Positions 55,006 through 64,000 of a DNA stretch of 64,000 bases are shown here, piece after piece. Source of the DNA: G963662905 sp963676415 (GTDB taxonomy: Bacteria > Bacteroidota > Bacteroidia > Bacteroidales > WRLA01); contig OY781097.1 of NCBI GenBank assembly GCA_963676415.1, positions 2,480,001 to 2,544,000 on the forward strand. The letters are read 5' to 3'. Each line of letters starts with the position of its first letter. Position 1 is the first letter of the stretch. Both the position numbers and the translations under genes were made by a program. The notes beneath the pieces are model-generated. The model was not told the origin of the DNA. It searched no databases and saw only the letters and a list, made by a program, of their open reading frames with translations.

Positions 55006-55317
55006 TCAACGAGAATATGCTTGAATCTCGTCAATTAATCCTTGCTCGTGTGCTTTTTTAACAGGTTTCCATTCCCCAAGTCGGTTCAGAAACAAACTTG
55101 CATAATTCCTCTGTATCAATGTCCCGTTGAATAAATAATATTCAATCCGTATAATTCCCTCAGTCTTTTCAACCAAACTTAACGCAAAATCAACATATCT
55201 TGTCATTGCCAATGTTGAATCTACCGTCAATTTTTCCATTATTGAATCAATATCTCTTGAACTGCCATTTTTAGCCTTATCAATCAATTCTTTTAACTGT
55301 CCTGTAAACTTAAACAT
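55006..55317 (-). CDS. Conserved hypothetical protein
   Basis: 103 residues (MFKFTGQLKELIDKAKNGSS), helical, ending LGEWKPVKKAHEQGLIDEIQ. No domain recognised. It lies 4 bp after the hydrolase on the same strand, so it is likely part of that operon. Confidence 0.65.
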   Translation of the reverse strand: MFKFTGQLKELIDKAKNGSSRDIDSIMEKLTVDSTLAMTRYVDFALSLVEKTEGIIRIEYYLFNGTLIQRNYASLFLNRLGEWKPVKKAHEQGLIDEIQAYSR

Positions 55318-55321
55318 AGCA

Positions 55322-56164
55322 TTAAGTGTTTAGAAATTTCATAATTTTATCAGTCTGATCTATTAATACATGTCCTGTATTTTCCAACACAAACCACTGT
55401 TTGTTTTTCAAGTTATTATTCAATCTTGATGCCGTTTTTTGCGAATTATAAAAACAATCATTTTCGCCACCAATAAATAAAGTCGGAACAGTTATGTTTT
55501 GCAAAGAATCATCTGAAAAAATTGGTAAAACATCAGTCCTTGGTCTATAGTTTTGCATAATCAACGATGCAAATTCAAGTGCTTTTTTATCAATTTCCAG
55601 ATTGTCATAAACAAGCTTATTGAGTTTGTTAAATCCCCAATTGCCAAAGAAAGATGTTATAATAATCCAAAAAATCGTCTTTGATTTAACTTGTACAACT
55701 CCTGCCGTTGCCATTAAAACAAGTTTTTCTAATTTTTCGGGATATTTAATTGCAAAATCTATAGCAATCCAACCGCCAAGCGAATTACCAACCAATGAAA
55801 CTGTTTTTAATCCAAGTTTATCAATTATTTCGGATAGCCAATCGGAATAGCTATCGCTTTTAAAAGATGGTCTGCTTTCAGAACTTTTTCCACACTCGCC
55901 AATAATATCAATTGCATATACATGATAGTTTTTCGATAATTCTTTTGCATCGGCAGCCCACATTCCCGAATTTGAGCCAGAACCGTGCAGCAAAATAACT
56001 GTTACTGTATTTCCTTCCCCGCTTTCGATTACGAAAGTGTTTCCAAATTGGGTGTAAACTGTAAGTTGTTTGGATGGTTGATGCCATTTTTTCAATAAGT
56101 TATCGTAGAAACTTATTACCTGTTTCTTTCCTTCGTCTGTTTTGTAAATTGAAGTCATTGCCAT
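55322..56164 (-). CDS. Alpha/beta-fold hydrolase
   Basis: 280 residues, no signal peptide. It has the oxyanion region LLHGSGSNSGMW, the nucleophile elbow GNSLGGW (Ser in VSLVGNSLGGWIAIDFA), an acid in FIGGENDCFY and the catalytic His in ENTGHVLIDQ. Typical of the haloperoxidase/MhpC group; substrate unknown. Transcribed after, and probably controlled by, the Crp-type gene upstream. Confidence 0.88.
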   Translation of the reverse strand: MAMTSIYKTDEGKKQVISFYDNLLKKWHQPSKQLTVYTQFGNTFVIESGEGNTVTVILLHGSGSNSGMWAADAKELSKNYHVYAIDIIGECGKSSESRPSFKSDSYSDWLSEIIDKLGLKTVSLVGNSLGGWIAIDFAIKYPEKLEKLVLMATAGVVQVKSKTIFWIIITSFFGNWGFNKLNKLVYDNLEIDKKALEFASLIMQNYRPRTDVLPIFSDDSLQNITVPTLFIGGENDCFYNSQKTASRLNNNLKNKQWFVLENTGHVLIDQTDKIMKFLNT

Positions 56165-56232
56165 TTTTATCAGTTTTTATTTGGCAAAATTCTGAAGGAA
56201 TCAGGGCAATTCTTTTGATGTATGTCACAAAA

Positions 56233-56790
56233 TTACGCTTTTCTTATTCGGCTCAATGTTTCTCTTGAAACTCCGATTATTGAAGCAATGTGTCCAATTT
56301 TTGCACGTCTAATTATCTCGGGAGCAATTTCTCTTATATACTCATACTTCCCTTTGGCATCAAGTTGGTTCAGTGTTTTCGTGTGTTTGTCAATATTTAC
56401 AAATTCGTGTTCCATTAAGGCGTTAGTAAAGATCATAAATTGGGGGTACTTAGCAAGTTTTTCGCTGTTGGTTTTTGTAATGCTAATTACTTCCGAATCC
56501 TCACATGCTTGTAAAAACTCGTCCGACTGGTTATTTTGTGCATAGCTTTGCAAAGATGTAAATGTGTCATTTTCTGTATGAATCCATGTGGTTACTTCTT
56601 TGCCATCGCATAAATGGAATTTTCTAACCATTCCACTACTGATGAACCAAATCTTATTACAACGTTGTCCTTGTTCAAGAATGAATTGATTCTTCTTGTA
56701 GGTTTCAACTTCGGCAAGGTTCTTCAGTGCTTTAATCGCCTCAGAATCTAGTTTGACAAATTGCTCTATGTAATCAATTAATTTTTGCAT
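56233..56790 (-). CDS. Crp/Fnr-family transcriptional regulator
   Basis: 185 residues. The N-terminal cyclic-nucleotide-binding-type beta-roll (NQFILEQGQRCNKIWFISSG) is followed by a long dimer helix and a C-terminal helix-turn-helix (IGHIASIIGVSRETLSRIRK). It is shorter than E. coli CRP, as usual for Bacteroidota members that regulate a neighbouring gene. Probably controls the adjacent hydrolase. Confidence 0.88.
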   Translation of the reverse strand: MQKLIDYIEQFVKLDSEAIKALKNLAEVETYKKNQFILEQGQRCNKIWFISSGMVRKFHLCDGKEVTTWIHTENDTFTSLQSYAQNNQSDEFLQACEDSEVISITKTNSEKLAKYPQFMIFTNALMEHEFVNIDKHTKTLNQLDAKGKYEYIREIAPEIIRRAKIGHIASIIGVSRETLSRIRKA

Positions 56791-56930
56791 GTTTCGGTTT
56801 CATCCTGTATTGGCCATAACTTCTTTATATCAGAACCCCCCATTACCAATACATCCCCTTTGTACAAAGCTGGTGTTTGGTCATCAGGCTTTATTTCAAT
56901 GTAATAACTATTGGATTCCGAAGGTTTCAT
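56778..56930 (-). CDS. Possible 50-residue small protein overlapping the regulator start
   Basis: ATG at 56930 to TAA at 56778; it begins MKPSESNSYYIEIKPDDQTP and includes LYKGDVLVMGGSDIKKLW, a coherent amphipathic sequence. Its last codons overlap the start of the Crp-type gene by 13 bp in another frame, suggesting translational coupling. No family recognised. Confidence 0.4.
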   Translation of the reverse strand: MKPSESNSYYIEIKPDDQTPALYKGDVLVMGGSDIKKLWPIQDETETCKN

Positions 56931-57088
56931 TGACTGTTTTTAAAAACCTTACAAAGGTAGCTATTCTAATCTGATTCACAATTTTATTTCAATTAAATCA
57001 CCGAAACTCTCTGTTTCCCAAAATCCTTGGTGATTGCATGTATCATATCCCGGAGGTTTTGATGCCCTTGCGCTTCAGCAGCTCCTGT

Positions 57089-57277
57089 ATGTAGTCTTTG
57101 CAAGAAAACGCCAAATACTGTGTTACTCTTGCCTTGAAAACAGTCATCCCGTATGTACGGGACTCCATGATTTTCAAGGCTGCGAAAGCACTTCGACAAG
57201 CTCAGCATAGCACCTTGTCTTTGACGTTTTCTTATCAAAGACTCAAAAAAAGGTGTTTTCTGGCAGGCACTATTTAT
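57089..57277. repeat. ~190-bp dispersed repeat, copy 2
   Basis: Matches 49650-49842 with few changes and has the same imperfect terminal inverted repeat. The gap 56931-57315 holds nothing else that I can support. Confidence 0.8.
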
Positions 57278-57315
57278 GGCACGGCATGGTGTTATACGCC
57301 CCGAAACTTCTCTAA

Positions 57316-57527
57316 CTTGCTCTATTCATGAAATGCAAACAAAATATTGTATGCAGCTAAAATTTATGTGTTTACTAATTTTATATCCAAAAATTGAATT
57401 TGTTTGCATTTTACATTGCATTAAATCAGGCCATCTGCTTCGTTGCTAAAGCTTTGAAATAGGCTGCTATATCTTCAGCTTTAGACGCCTCACATCTGAC
57501 CTGAATTTAAAGCATGAATAAAGCAGG
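57316..57527 (-). mobile_element. MITE copy 3 (212 bp, CTAA target duplication)
   Basis: Same orientation as copy 2. One terminal repeat has a C-to-T change (CTTGCTCTATTCAT). Target duplication CTAA at 57312-57315 and 57528-57531. Confidence 0.88.
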
Positions 57528-57550
57528 CTAAGCTTGCTCTTTCAAATAAA

Positions 57551-57582
57551 AACGGGCTTTCCAATTTAGGAAAGCCCGTTTG
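57551..57582 (-). terminator. Terminator of the 57601 gene
   Basis: A 12-bp stem AACGGGCTTTCC/GGAAAGCCCGTT with a 6-nt loop. Compared with 44208-44246, the stem end has changed from T-A to C-G on both sides, a compensating pair. Confidence 0.88.
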
Positions 57583-57600
57583 TTCGTGCTAAGTTTCAAA

Positions 57601-58164
57601 TCAGATTTCTCTTTCCTGTTCGGTGAGGTTTCCCGGGGTGTCGGATACACGGATGATGATTTTATCCCCTTCGAGTGATTCGTTGGCGGTTGTTGCTGTA
57701 TAACGCCACCAGATGCTGCCTTCCTGCAAGGCTGCGGCGCCGCTTTCCAGCTCGGTGCCATCGGCATTTAGGATGCTTACGGTGACTTCTTTTACCTCAA
57801 AGTCATCAATAGCACGAAGCTGAATGTAACTGCCGGGCTGGCCGGTGTAGTTGCTGATATCAATTTCATTGATATATGGTGCATTAAGGAAATCAGCTAC
57901 TGCTACATTATAAGCGGTTTGCCCTTCTTTTGCTACGGCCTTATAAGCTTCTTTGGTTGTCTCATCAGCTATTGCGCTTTTGGCATACAGGATTGCTTCC
58001 TGAAATTTTAAACGATGTTGCTGCTGTGCCTCGGTCCATTCGGTTACTTTTTTCTTCGGGGCTTTTGCTACGATTGTTTTCCCGCCGCGGTTGCGGAACA
58101 CAATGAGGTTGCCCAGTTTTCCGCTGAGTCCTGTGGTTACGATGTTGTCGCCTACTTTTGCCAT
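57601..58164 (-). CDS. Conserved hypothetical protein, duplicate of 44266-44829
   Basis: 187 residues, almost identical to the 44266 protein. It sits 6 bp after a T9SS gene with the same 3' end. Members carry the short N-terminal motif SGKLGNLIVFRNRGGKTIVA; function unknown. The duplicated DNA block (57569-58270) includes the terminator, this gene and the last ~100 bp of the T9SS gene. Confidence 0.75.
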   Translation of the reverse strand: MAKVGDNIVTTGLSGKLGNLIVFRNRGGKTIVAKAPKKKVTEWTEAQQQHRLKFQEAILYAKSAIADETTKEAYKAVAKEGQTAYNVAVADFLNAPYINEIDISNYTGQPGSYIQLRAIDDFEVKEVTVSILNADGTELESGAAALQEGSIWWRYTATTANESLEGDKIIIRVSDTPGNLTEQEREI

Positions 58165-58170
58165 AATGGT

Positions 58171-60507
58171 TTAGTTTTTATAGATGATTTTTTTTGTAAT
58201 TGTTTTGCTGTCGCTGATTAATTGGATGAAATAAATGCCGTTGGCCAGGTTCAGGGATTTTAAATTAATGGATTGAGTTTTATTACCTGTAACAGAAGCC
58301 GTATAGACTATATCACCTGCTGTATTTATGATAATGGTTCTATAAGGCTCATCAACAGCATAATTTAAGGTTAGAGTATTTGTTACCGGATTTGGGTATA
58401 TGTCCACTGATGATAAGACTGGTTCTGGTTCATTTAGGCCAACCCCGTCGTAAACAAAAAATGCCGGATGTAGGATATTTGTATTACTGTTGCCAAATTC
58501 ATCTTTCAACACTATTTTGAGGTCGATATAGCCTGCGGTTTCAATAGCAGGGCTGAGGTCGCTTGAATAACAGTAATAGGGAACGCAATATGGGGCATAT
58601 GGATAGTTATTGAACAGTGTATCTGACAAATCGGGGCGGTCTTCAACAGTAAGCGCTGCCCATGTGTCTTCGTAATAGCTTTTATAATATACCTCAATAT
58701 TATTTGTCAGGACAGGTACATTCTCAAAATTGAGACTATAATCATATGCGTTTAATACCAGGCTGGCAGCGGTGTTTTTTTTGAGGGTATTGTTTAAACT
58801 GATCATACCATTTTCATCTTTAATATAAAACCGATCAATACGTGGAGGGTTGGCTTTTTCCTCAGAGACATCGAAAGTGAGGATGTTTTTTACTTCGCCA
58901 TTGATATCGTTAACTATATAATCGGTATTGCTAAGGGCCAAAGTATAAACTCCAAGATCATTATAATTATATATAGCCGGGAATTCAGGAACGGAACCGC
59001 TTAATAATATCTGATCGTTAAAGGTTAGCGAGAAATTAGTACGGGCTAATTCGTAGCTTGACAATGCAGAAGACAGCTGGTCGGAACAGGCAAAGGACAA
59101 ATAAATCCCGTCAGGTGCAAAATAGTTGTTTAAGGTAGAGGCTTTCATTACCAGGCTTTCCTGCCCCAGGTTTAATTGTACGGGTTTTGAAACATTTTCT
59201 GATTTAACTTTATAATCAAAATTAAGGGCTATGGCTGAATTGGTAAGAACAACAGAATCGTTCAGTGTAAAAAATCCTGGAGATTCAATATAATTACTGT
59301 TTGAACCATTATGAGAAGGAGGCCCTTCCCAATAAGTTATTTCTGCACTTGTTTTGTCGTTTTTCCACTGCCTGTTGTCCAGGTAACAACAAAGGGATTC
59401 GCCATCGGATAATGGGTATCGACTGTCGAGAAAGCAAAAACCAAATTTTGTGCCGTTTACATATGAATAATAAAGATCGGGACGATAACAGGTAGAGGAG
59501 AAATGTACAGTAAGATATTTTTCATTAGATGCAGGGGCGGTTCTTTGGTCAAATGTCCATTCAACAGCCTGGAAGTCGCCAGGCTGGTTCGTTAGGGCAA
59601 TATCAGCCGAGCATCCTGTCTGCGGCACGAAACTGGTCATATACAGTTTGCCGTGCTTCAGATAGGCCTGGGTACATAAAAAGCTTATATCGCTGCCGAT
59701 ATCAGACACTAAAAAACAGTTAGATGTACCTCCGTAAAAATTGGATCCTGTAAGCATGGAATATTTTGGGAAAACAGGCTGTGCAAAAGCCTTCATGGCC
59801 ATTCCTTCGGGAAACTGAATATCTATTGTGCTGTATTGAAATAAATTATCAGAAGCTGCATTGTCGATTTTTTGGCCGTTTTCGTCTTTTACATTCATGC
59901 TGATTTTGTGTGTTGCCGTTTCCTTTATATTGATAATAGTATCAATATCGCGGTTTATATTGATTTCAAAAAAGACAAACCTGGGGATAGTATCCTCGTT
60001 AAAAGATTTGCAAAATATGTCTCCGGCATTATTGACCATGACATGATAGCTGCCTTCGGCTACCGTATCGAAACGGATAAAGGGCATGCCGTTTTCAGTG
60101 CCATAGGATGCACGATCGGCAGTAAAGAAAATTTCCCTATCATAAAATAAGTCTTCATTTACAACAATTACTTCTCCCATTTCTTCCAGATTTGTAAAAT
60201 CTTTAAAATGAAAGGTAAGGCAGTGAAAAGATTTCCCGTTTTTCAGGAGTTCATTCTGTTTCTCCCTTTGGGTGTTGACTGGCCTTGTTTGTTCATTGGC
60301 AACAAAGCCGGGTATTTGCTTTTTGCCGGTAAGTTGGCCGACATGCATAATGTTCTGAGCTTGTAATTGCATGCCGCTTATCGCAAGGCTTAGAATAATA
60401 ATTGCCTGTAAGAGAAAGGTGCCAGGGTTTTTAAAAATCCGGTATGCGCTTTTCTTTTTATATATCCGGGTTTTCATGTTTAGATAATTTGTGAATAAAT
60501 TTTTCAT
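58171..60507 (-). CDS. Large secreted protein with T9SS type A sorting domain
   Basis: 778 residues; a start at the internal ATG MKTRIYKKKSAYRIF (residue 11) is also plausible. Membrane/signal segment FLLQAIIILSLAISGMQLQA. Family features shared with the 44836 and 60577-63737 proteins: HCLTFHFKDFTNLEEMGEVI, EININRDIDTIINI and a late EVYYKSYYEDTWAAL block. C-terminal sorting domain VDIYPNPVTNTLTLNYAV ... NGIYFIQLISDSKT. Probably a cell-surface or secreted protein; function unknown. Confidence 0.82.
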   Translation of the reverse strand: MKNLFTNYLNMKTRIYKKKSAYRIFKNPGTFLLQAIIILSLAISGMQLQAQNIMHVGQLTGKKQIPGFVANEQTRPVNTQREKQNELLKNGKSFHCLTFHFKDFTNLEEMGEVIVVNEDLFYDREIFFTADRASYGTENGMPFIRFDTVAEGSYHVMVNNAGDIFCKSFNEDTIPRFVFFEININRDIDTIINIKETATHKISMNVKDENGQKIDNAASDNLFQYSTIDIQFPEGMAMKAFAQPVFPKYSMLTGSNFYGGTSNCFLVSDIGSDISFLCTQAYLKHGKLYMTSFVPQTGCSADIALTNQPGDFQAVEWTFDQRTAPASNEKYLTVHFSSTCYRPDLYYSYVNGTKFGFCFLDSRYPLSDGESLCCYLDNRQWKNDKTSAEITYWEGPPSHNGSNSNYIESPGFFTLNDSVVLTNSAIALNFDYKVKSENVSKPVQLNLGQESLVMKASTLNNYFAPDGIYLSFACSDQLSSALSSYELARTNFSLTFNDQILLSGSVPEFPAIYNYNDLGVYTLALSNTDYIVNDINGEVKNILTFDVSEEKANPPRIDRFYIKDENGMISLNNTLKKNTAASLVLNAYDYSLNFENVPVLTNNIEVYYKSYYEDTWAALTVEDRPDLSDTLFNNYPYAPYCVPYYCYSSDLSPAIETAGYIDLKIVLKDEFGNSNTNILHPAFFVYDGVGLNEPEPVLSSVDIYPNPVTNTLTLNYAVDEPYRTIIINTAGDIVYTASVTGNKTQSINLKSLNLANGIYFIQLISDSKTITKKIIYKN

Positions 60508-60576
60508 TTTAGTTTATTTTTTATTTGTGGTTCAAAAAGATTTTTGCCTTAGTATTTGTTCCGGCATAACCGTATC

Positions 60577-62304
60577 TTACTTTTTTACGATTATTTTTTG
60601 GCTGTATGGTTTGTTGTTGGCTGTAATGAATGTAATGCAATAGGTTCCGTTAGGGATATTTTCGCTATTTATAATGCCCGATGTTACCATTGGAGCGAAT
60701 GATTTTTCGAGAAGGACAGCCCCGAGGAGGTTTGTCAAACGGATTGTTTTGATTTTATCCGTATGTGTAAATTTCAGGGTATTGCCGGCAGGGTTAGGGT
60801 AAATAAGGATAGAGGCTGTAGGGTTTTCGTCAATTCCTACTAATATATTAATACTGACAGGGATGTTTGTTTCGGGTTTATCGGGATCATTGCTTTTGAT
60901 AAGGATATTGGCGGTATAGCTTCCTTCTTCGAGCCCGTCAGTATTGTAATCCACAGATATTTCCTGGTTTTGTCCTGAACAAATAACGCCGGATGCAGGG
61001 TCAATGCTCAGCCAGGAATAATCATTTGCAGTAAGGTTGGCCCTGATGTTCCAGTTTCCGTCAATATCGTATTTAGACAGGTGGTTCCATGAAGACCCGT
61101 TTGAAGAGATCCAATTGCCATAAGCACTTGCCGGCCCTGCGTCGATACCTGCGGGTTTTACCCCTTCGGGGTGCGACAGCCGGTATCCCACCCAGATATC
61201 GGTACCTGTTATTTCGATGGGTTCTGTGAGGTTTACCGTAACCCATCCGGTTCCGGAGAAGGACTGTTCGCAGAGAACGGGGCCCGGTGTAGATGATGTC
61301 CCCTGTCCCCAGATTATTAAGGAAGCAGATGTAGTGTTGCCATTCATATAAACATCGACACTTTCCAGCAGGTAAGCTGTATAAGGGGAAACCATAGATG
61401 ATTTAAAACGTACGGCCGAGTACAACGATCCTCCGCCCTGAACCCCAACGCCATTGAAATTATCGCCATCATAATGCAATACAACGGTTTCGCGGTCTTT
61501 TAAAGAGGATTTGTTCCTATAGGGATTTTTGCCGAGAGAGAGTTCCAGGGTGTCATCCTGAACCAGAGGCCCGGAAGGGACACTGATTTCCAGTGAAGGG
61601 TCTTCGTACCCGATGCCGGCATCCCATTTGAGCAGGCTGTTGCCTGTATTGGCCACAGAAACAAAATCGGTAGCATGGCCGTTAAGCTGGTTAAACAGAT
61701 GCGACAATTCCTGCGGATTGATGTCAATTGAGGGGCTTGCAGGCGAAGATCCGTTTACATAAAATGCAGGATGCCATAGTGATGTATTTTTATTTCCGGC
61801 TTCATCAGTAAGTTCAATTTTAAGGTCGATATAAGCTCCGGCCGTATTCTCCATGGCCGGGCCCAGGTTGGCGGAATAATAGTAATAAGGGATATTATAA
61901 ATCAGTGCTCCATCAGAAAGGTCGGGGCGTTCCGTTACGGGAAGGGCGTTCCAGCTTTCCTGTTCGTAACTTTTATAATAAACCTTTGTGTTTTCGGTGG
62001 ACAATTGAATAGGTGTAAGATCCGTTTCTCCTTGGTCGTAGGCCCTAAAAATCAATGATGGTTGGGTGTTTTCGTCAAATACATTATTTGCATTGATCAT
62101 GCCTTCGGTATTTTCTATCCTGAAATCGCCGAGTACGGGAGCATCGGGGTCAGCATTTGATAAGTCGAAGGTGTGGATGTCCTGCACCTCACCGGGAATG
62201 GCGCTGTTTACTGAATAATCATCATTTTTGAAGCTTATCGTATATATACCGTTTTTGGAACAGTAGTAAGTATCGGGGAATTTATCCACAGTGCCGTTTA
62301 ACAA
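60577..62304 (-). pseudogene. 3' part of a frameshifted T9SS surface-protein gene
   Basis: 575 codons. Only a TTG could start it (62304). It continues the 62298-63737 protein: residues such as DKFPDTYYCSKNGIYTISFK align with the middle of the 58171 paralogue. It adds a beta-sandwich region absent from the paralogue (DVYMNGNTTSASLIIWGQGT, SWLSIDPASGVICSGQNQ) and ends with a T9SS sorting domain (LIYPNPAGNTLKFTHTDKIK). Without the upstream half it has no signal peptide. Confidence 0.8.
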
Positions 62305-63737
62305 TATTTCGTTACCATACGACAGTTCAAAGACAGAGGGGAGGCTTCAAATGTCCTCATATAATTAAGGTGTGAATTTGAACATGCCATTAATTGGCCT
62401 GTTATGTCTAACCAATATGGGGAGATTGTAAGCGGATCGGAACTGTTGTTGAGTGTTGCTGTTGCAAAAGAAAGGCTTTCCTGGCCGACAGGGTCAAGCC
62501 GGACGGGATTGGATGCATCATCAGCCCGGAATTTGTAGTTGTATTTTCTGATAATATCCAGTAATTCGGTAAATACAACCGAATCGCCGTCGGTAAGGAA
62601 GAAGGGGAAATCAATATAATTTAAATTTCTGTCATAGGGGTCGGGCATGCCTTCCCAATAAGTAATCTGCCCACTGACCTGATTGCCCAAGCGTTCTTCA
62701 TTGGACAGATAAATTGAAATTCTTTTGCCTTCTTCAACAGGATATGACCCATCCATAAATCTGCCGGAACCTGTTCCACATTGCCATATTTTACGATTTA
62801 AAAAATTATAGAATTGAAAAGTAAGATATTTGGTCACATTTCCTGACCGGGGCCTGGAATTGAAGCTCCATTCCATGGCTTTGTAATCGGCCGGATTGTT
62901 TGTAACTGTCACATTAGCTGTACATCCGTGCTGCTCCTCACAATCGGCTATGTAAATCTTACCGTCCTGAAAATATCCATCGGTACAAACAAAGCTGAAG
63001 GCCTCATCTATATCGGAAACCATTAAGTAATTGAAATAAGAATCAGGGTAATCGGGAAGTTGTTTAGGGTATAATTGCAAGAGTCGGTTATCCCTGGCCA
63101 GACCGGGCAAATGCATATGCATATAACTCGCTTGCGATAAATTATCACCGCTATTGTAAGGGATAACTTCCCCGGTTTCGGTTTTTGTGGCTATTTCAAC
63201 TTTATGCCTGGCCATTGCCGCAAGGTTGACCACTGTATCGATATCCCTGTCAAGGTTAAGGTGCATGAACACAATCCTGCAAATACTGTCGTTATTGTAC
63301 CCGTTAAAAAAACCGTTGCACAACTGATCATCCCGGTTGTCGAGCATGATGTGGTATTCCCCTTCATCAAGTGCATCAAGCTTTGCACAGGCCCTGTTGT
63401 TTTCGACATATACCTCAATTTGAGCAGCACTAAGGGAGCTGCGGTCAAAAAAGAATTCTTCGTTTTGAACAATGATATCTCCAACTTCTTCCGGGGAGGA
63501 ATATTCTTCAAATCTGATGGTAAGGCTATGAGTGGCCCTGTTTTTTCCGGGGCTCCAATTGTTTTGTTTTTTTAATGTAGATACATCCGGCATTTGCGAC
63601 TGTATTTTGGTGACATAAGAGCCGTCGGGGTTTATTGAAAGTGTTTCGGCCTTTTCACGGTTAATTACCTGGGCAGGCAGATAGGACCCAAAGGTTGTAA
63701 AAGCGAAAACAATCAGGAGAGTAAATTTAGTTCTCAT
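62298..63737 (-). pseudogene. 5' part of the same frameshifted T9SS surface-protein gene
   Basis: 479 codons with a signal peptide (LLIVFAFTTFGSYLPAQ) and the family motifs THSLTIRFEEYSSPEEVGDI and HLNLDRDIDTVVNL. After EASP the frame runs off into LSLNCRMVTKYC and stops; shifting by one base at the CCTCCCC tract (near 62335-62342) restores SVFELSYGNEILLNGT and joins the 3' part. A paralogue (58171) is uninterrupted here. It could be a real mutation, a phase-variable tract or a sequencing error. Confidence 0.8.
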
Positions 63738-63780
63738 ACGGTATGGTTTAAAATAAATTAATGAATTAAAAAACTGATTT

Positions 63781-63812
63781 CAAAATTAGACCGGGCTGCG
63801 TGGTTTTTCAAA
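63781..63812 (-). promoter_or_regulatory. Promoter of the frameshifted T9SS gene
   Basis: Minus strand: TTTG (63809-63812), exactly 20 nt, TAATTTTG (63781-63788), the same -7 box as the promoter of the paralogous 44836 gene. Nothing else is seen to the window end. Confidence 0.68.
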
Positions 63813-64000
63813 TATTTGATATTGATAAAGTATTGATGGTGAAAAAATTTATTGTAGGCGTTATTTGAGGGATAGTACTGATAATCAATTGAATATATAC
63901 TTTTTGCCTGTCTTTTGGTGAAATTGCACATTGATTTTCACTAATGCATTCGGGAGGGAGGGCCCATTTGAGTAAAAACATAGAGTTCTGCTCGGTTTTT

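Overview
The window reads as a chromosomal segment of a member of the Bacteroidota. Supporting signs are a type III glutamine synthetase, a bacterial GH3-family protein, several secreted proteins with type IX secretion (T9SS) C-terminal sorting domains, an ECF sigma operon with a DUF4097-like protein, and promoters of the Bacteroidota form (TTTG, 19-21 nt, TAnnTTTG). A genus cannot be named from the sequence alone.

Regions: 1-4.7 kb holds housekeeping genes (GH3-like, ispE) and an ECF sigma/membrane protein/DUF4097-like operon. 4.7-8.5 kb holds glnN plus a 1.4 kb insert bracketed by a second, decayed copy of the glnN 3' end. 9-13.8 kb holds two tandem paralogous outer-membrane proteins and a T9SS cargo protein. 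13.9-18.7 kb is one giant tandem-fused UvrA-like ATPase. 18.7-21.8 kb is a probable serine catabolism/transport operon (sdaA, dicarboxylate/amino-acid symporter, surface-repeat protein). 22.2-31.2 kb is an accessory region of single genes, all on + (condensation-type acyltransferase, esterase, MarR-GNAT, metallo-beta-lactamase-like protein, esterase-LamG, methyltransferase). Four of them are followed by copies of a ~250-bp repeat, giving an integron-like cassette layout.

31.6-42.3 kb is a type III-A CRISPR-Cas locus: cas10 without an HD domain, csm2-csm5, a membrane-anchored Rossmann-like protein in the position usually held by csm6, and cas6. Its CRISPR region is unusual. It consists of eight short repeat-spacer blocks, seven of them preceded by a copy of one ~330-bp leader that carries an exact Bacteroidota promoter. 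No cas1 or cas2 lies in the window. The array ends against a decayed IS1595-type transposase.

43-64 kb mixes mobile and surface genes: a ~212-bp MITE (three copies in the window, 4-bp YTAR target duplications), another GNAT gene, a 702-bp duplicated module (small protein plus the 3' end of a T9SS gene), a TPR/LuxR-type regulator, a methylase/PD-(D/E)xK nuclease pair whose 3' flank carries the start of the cassette repeat, a broken group II intron, an alpha/beta hydrolase with a Crp-type regulator, and two more large T9SS proteins, one split by a frameshift.

The most notable points are the multi-leader CRISPR array, the HD-less type III-A complex with a candidate membrane effector, and the cassette-like accessory array.
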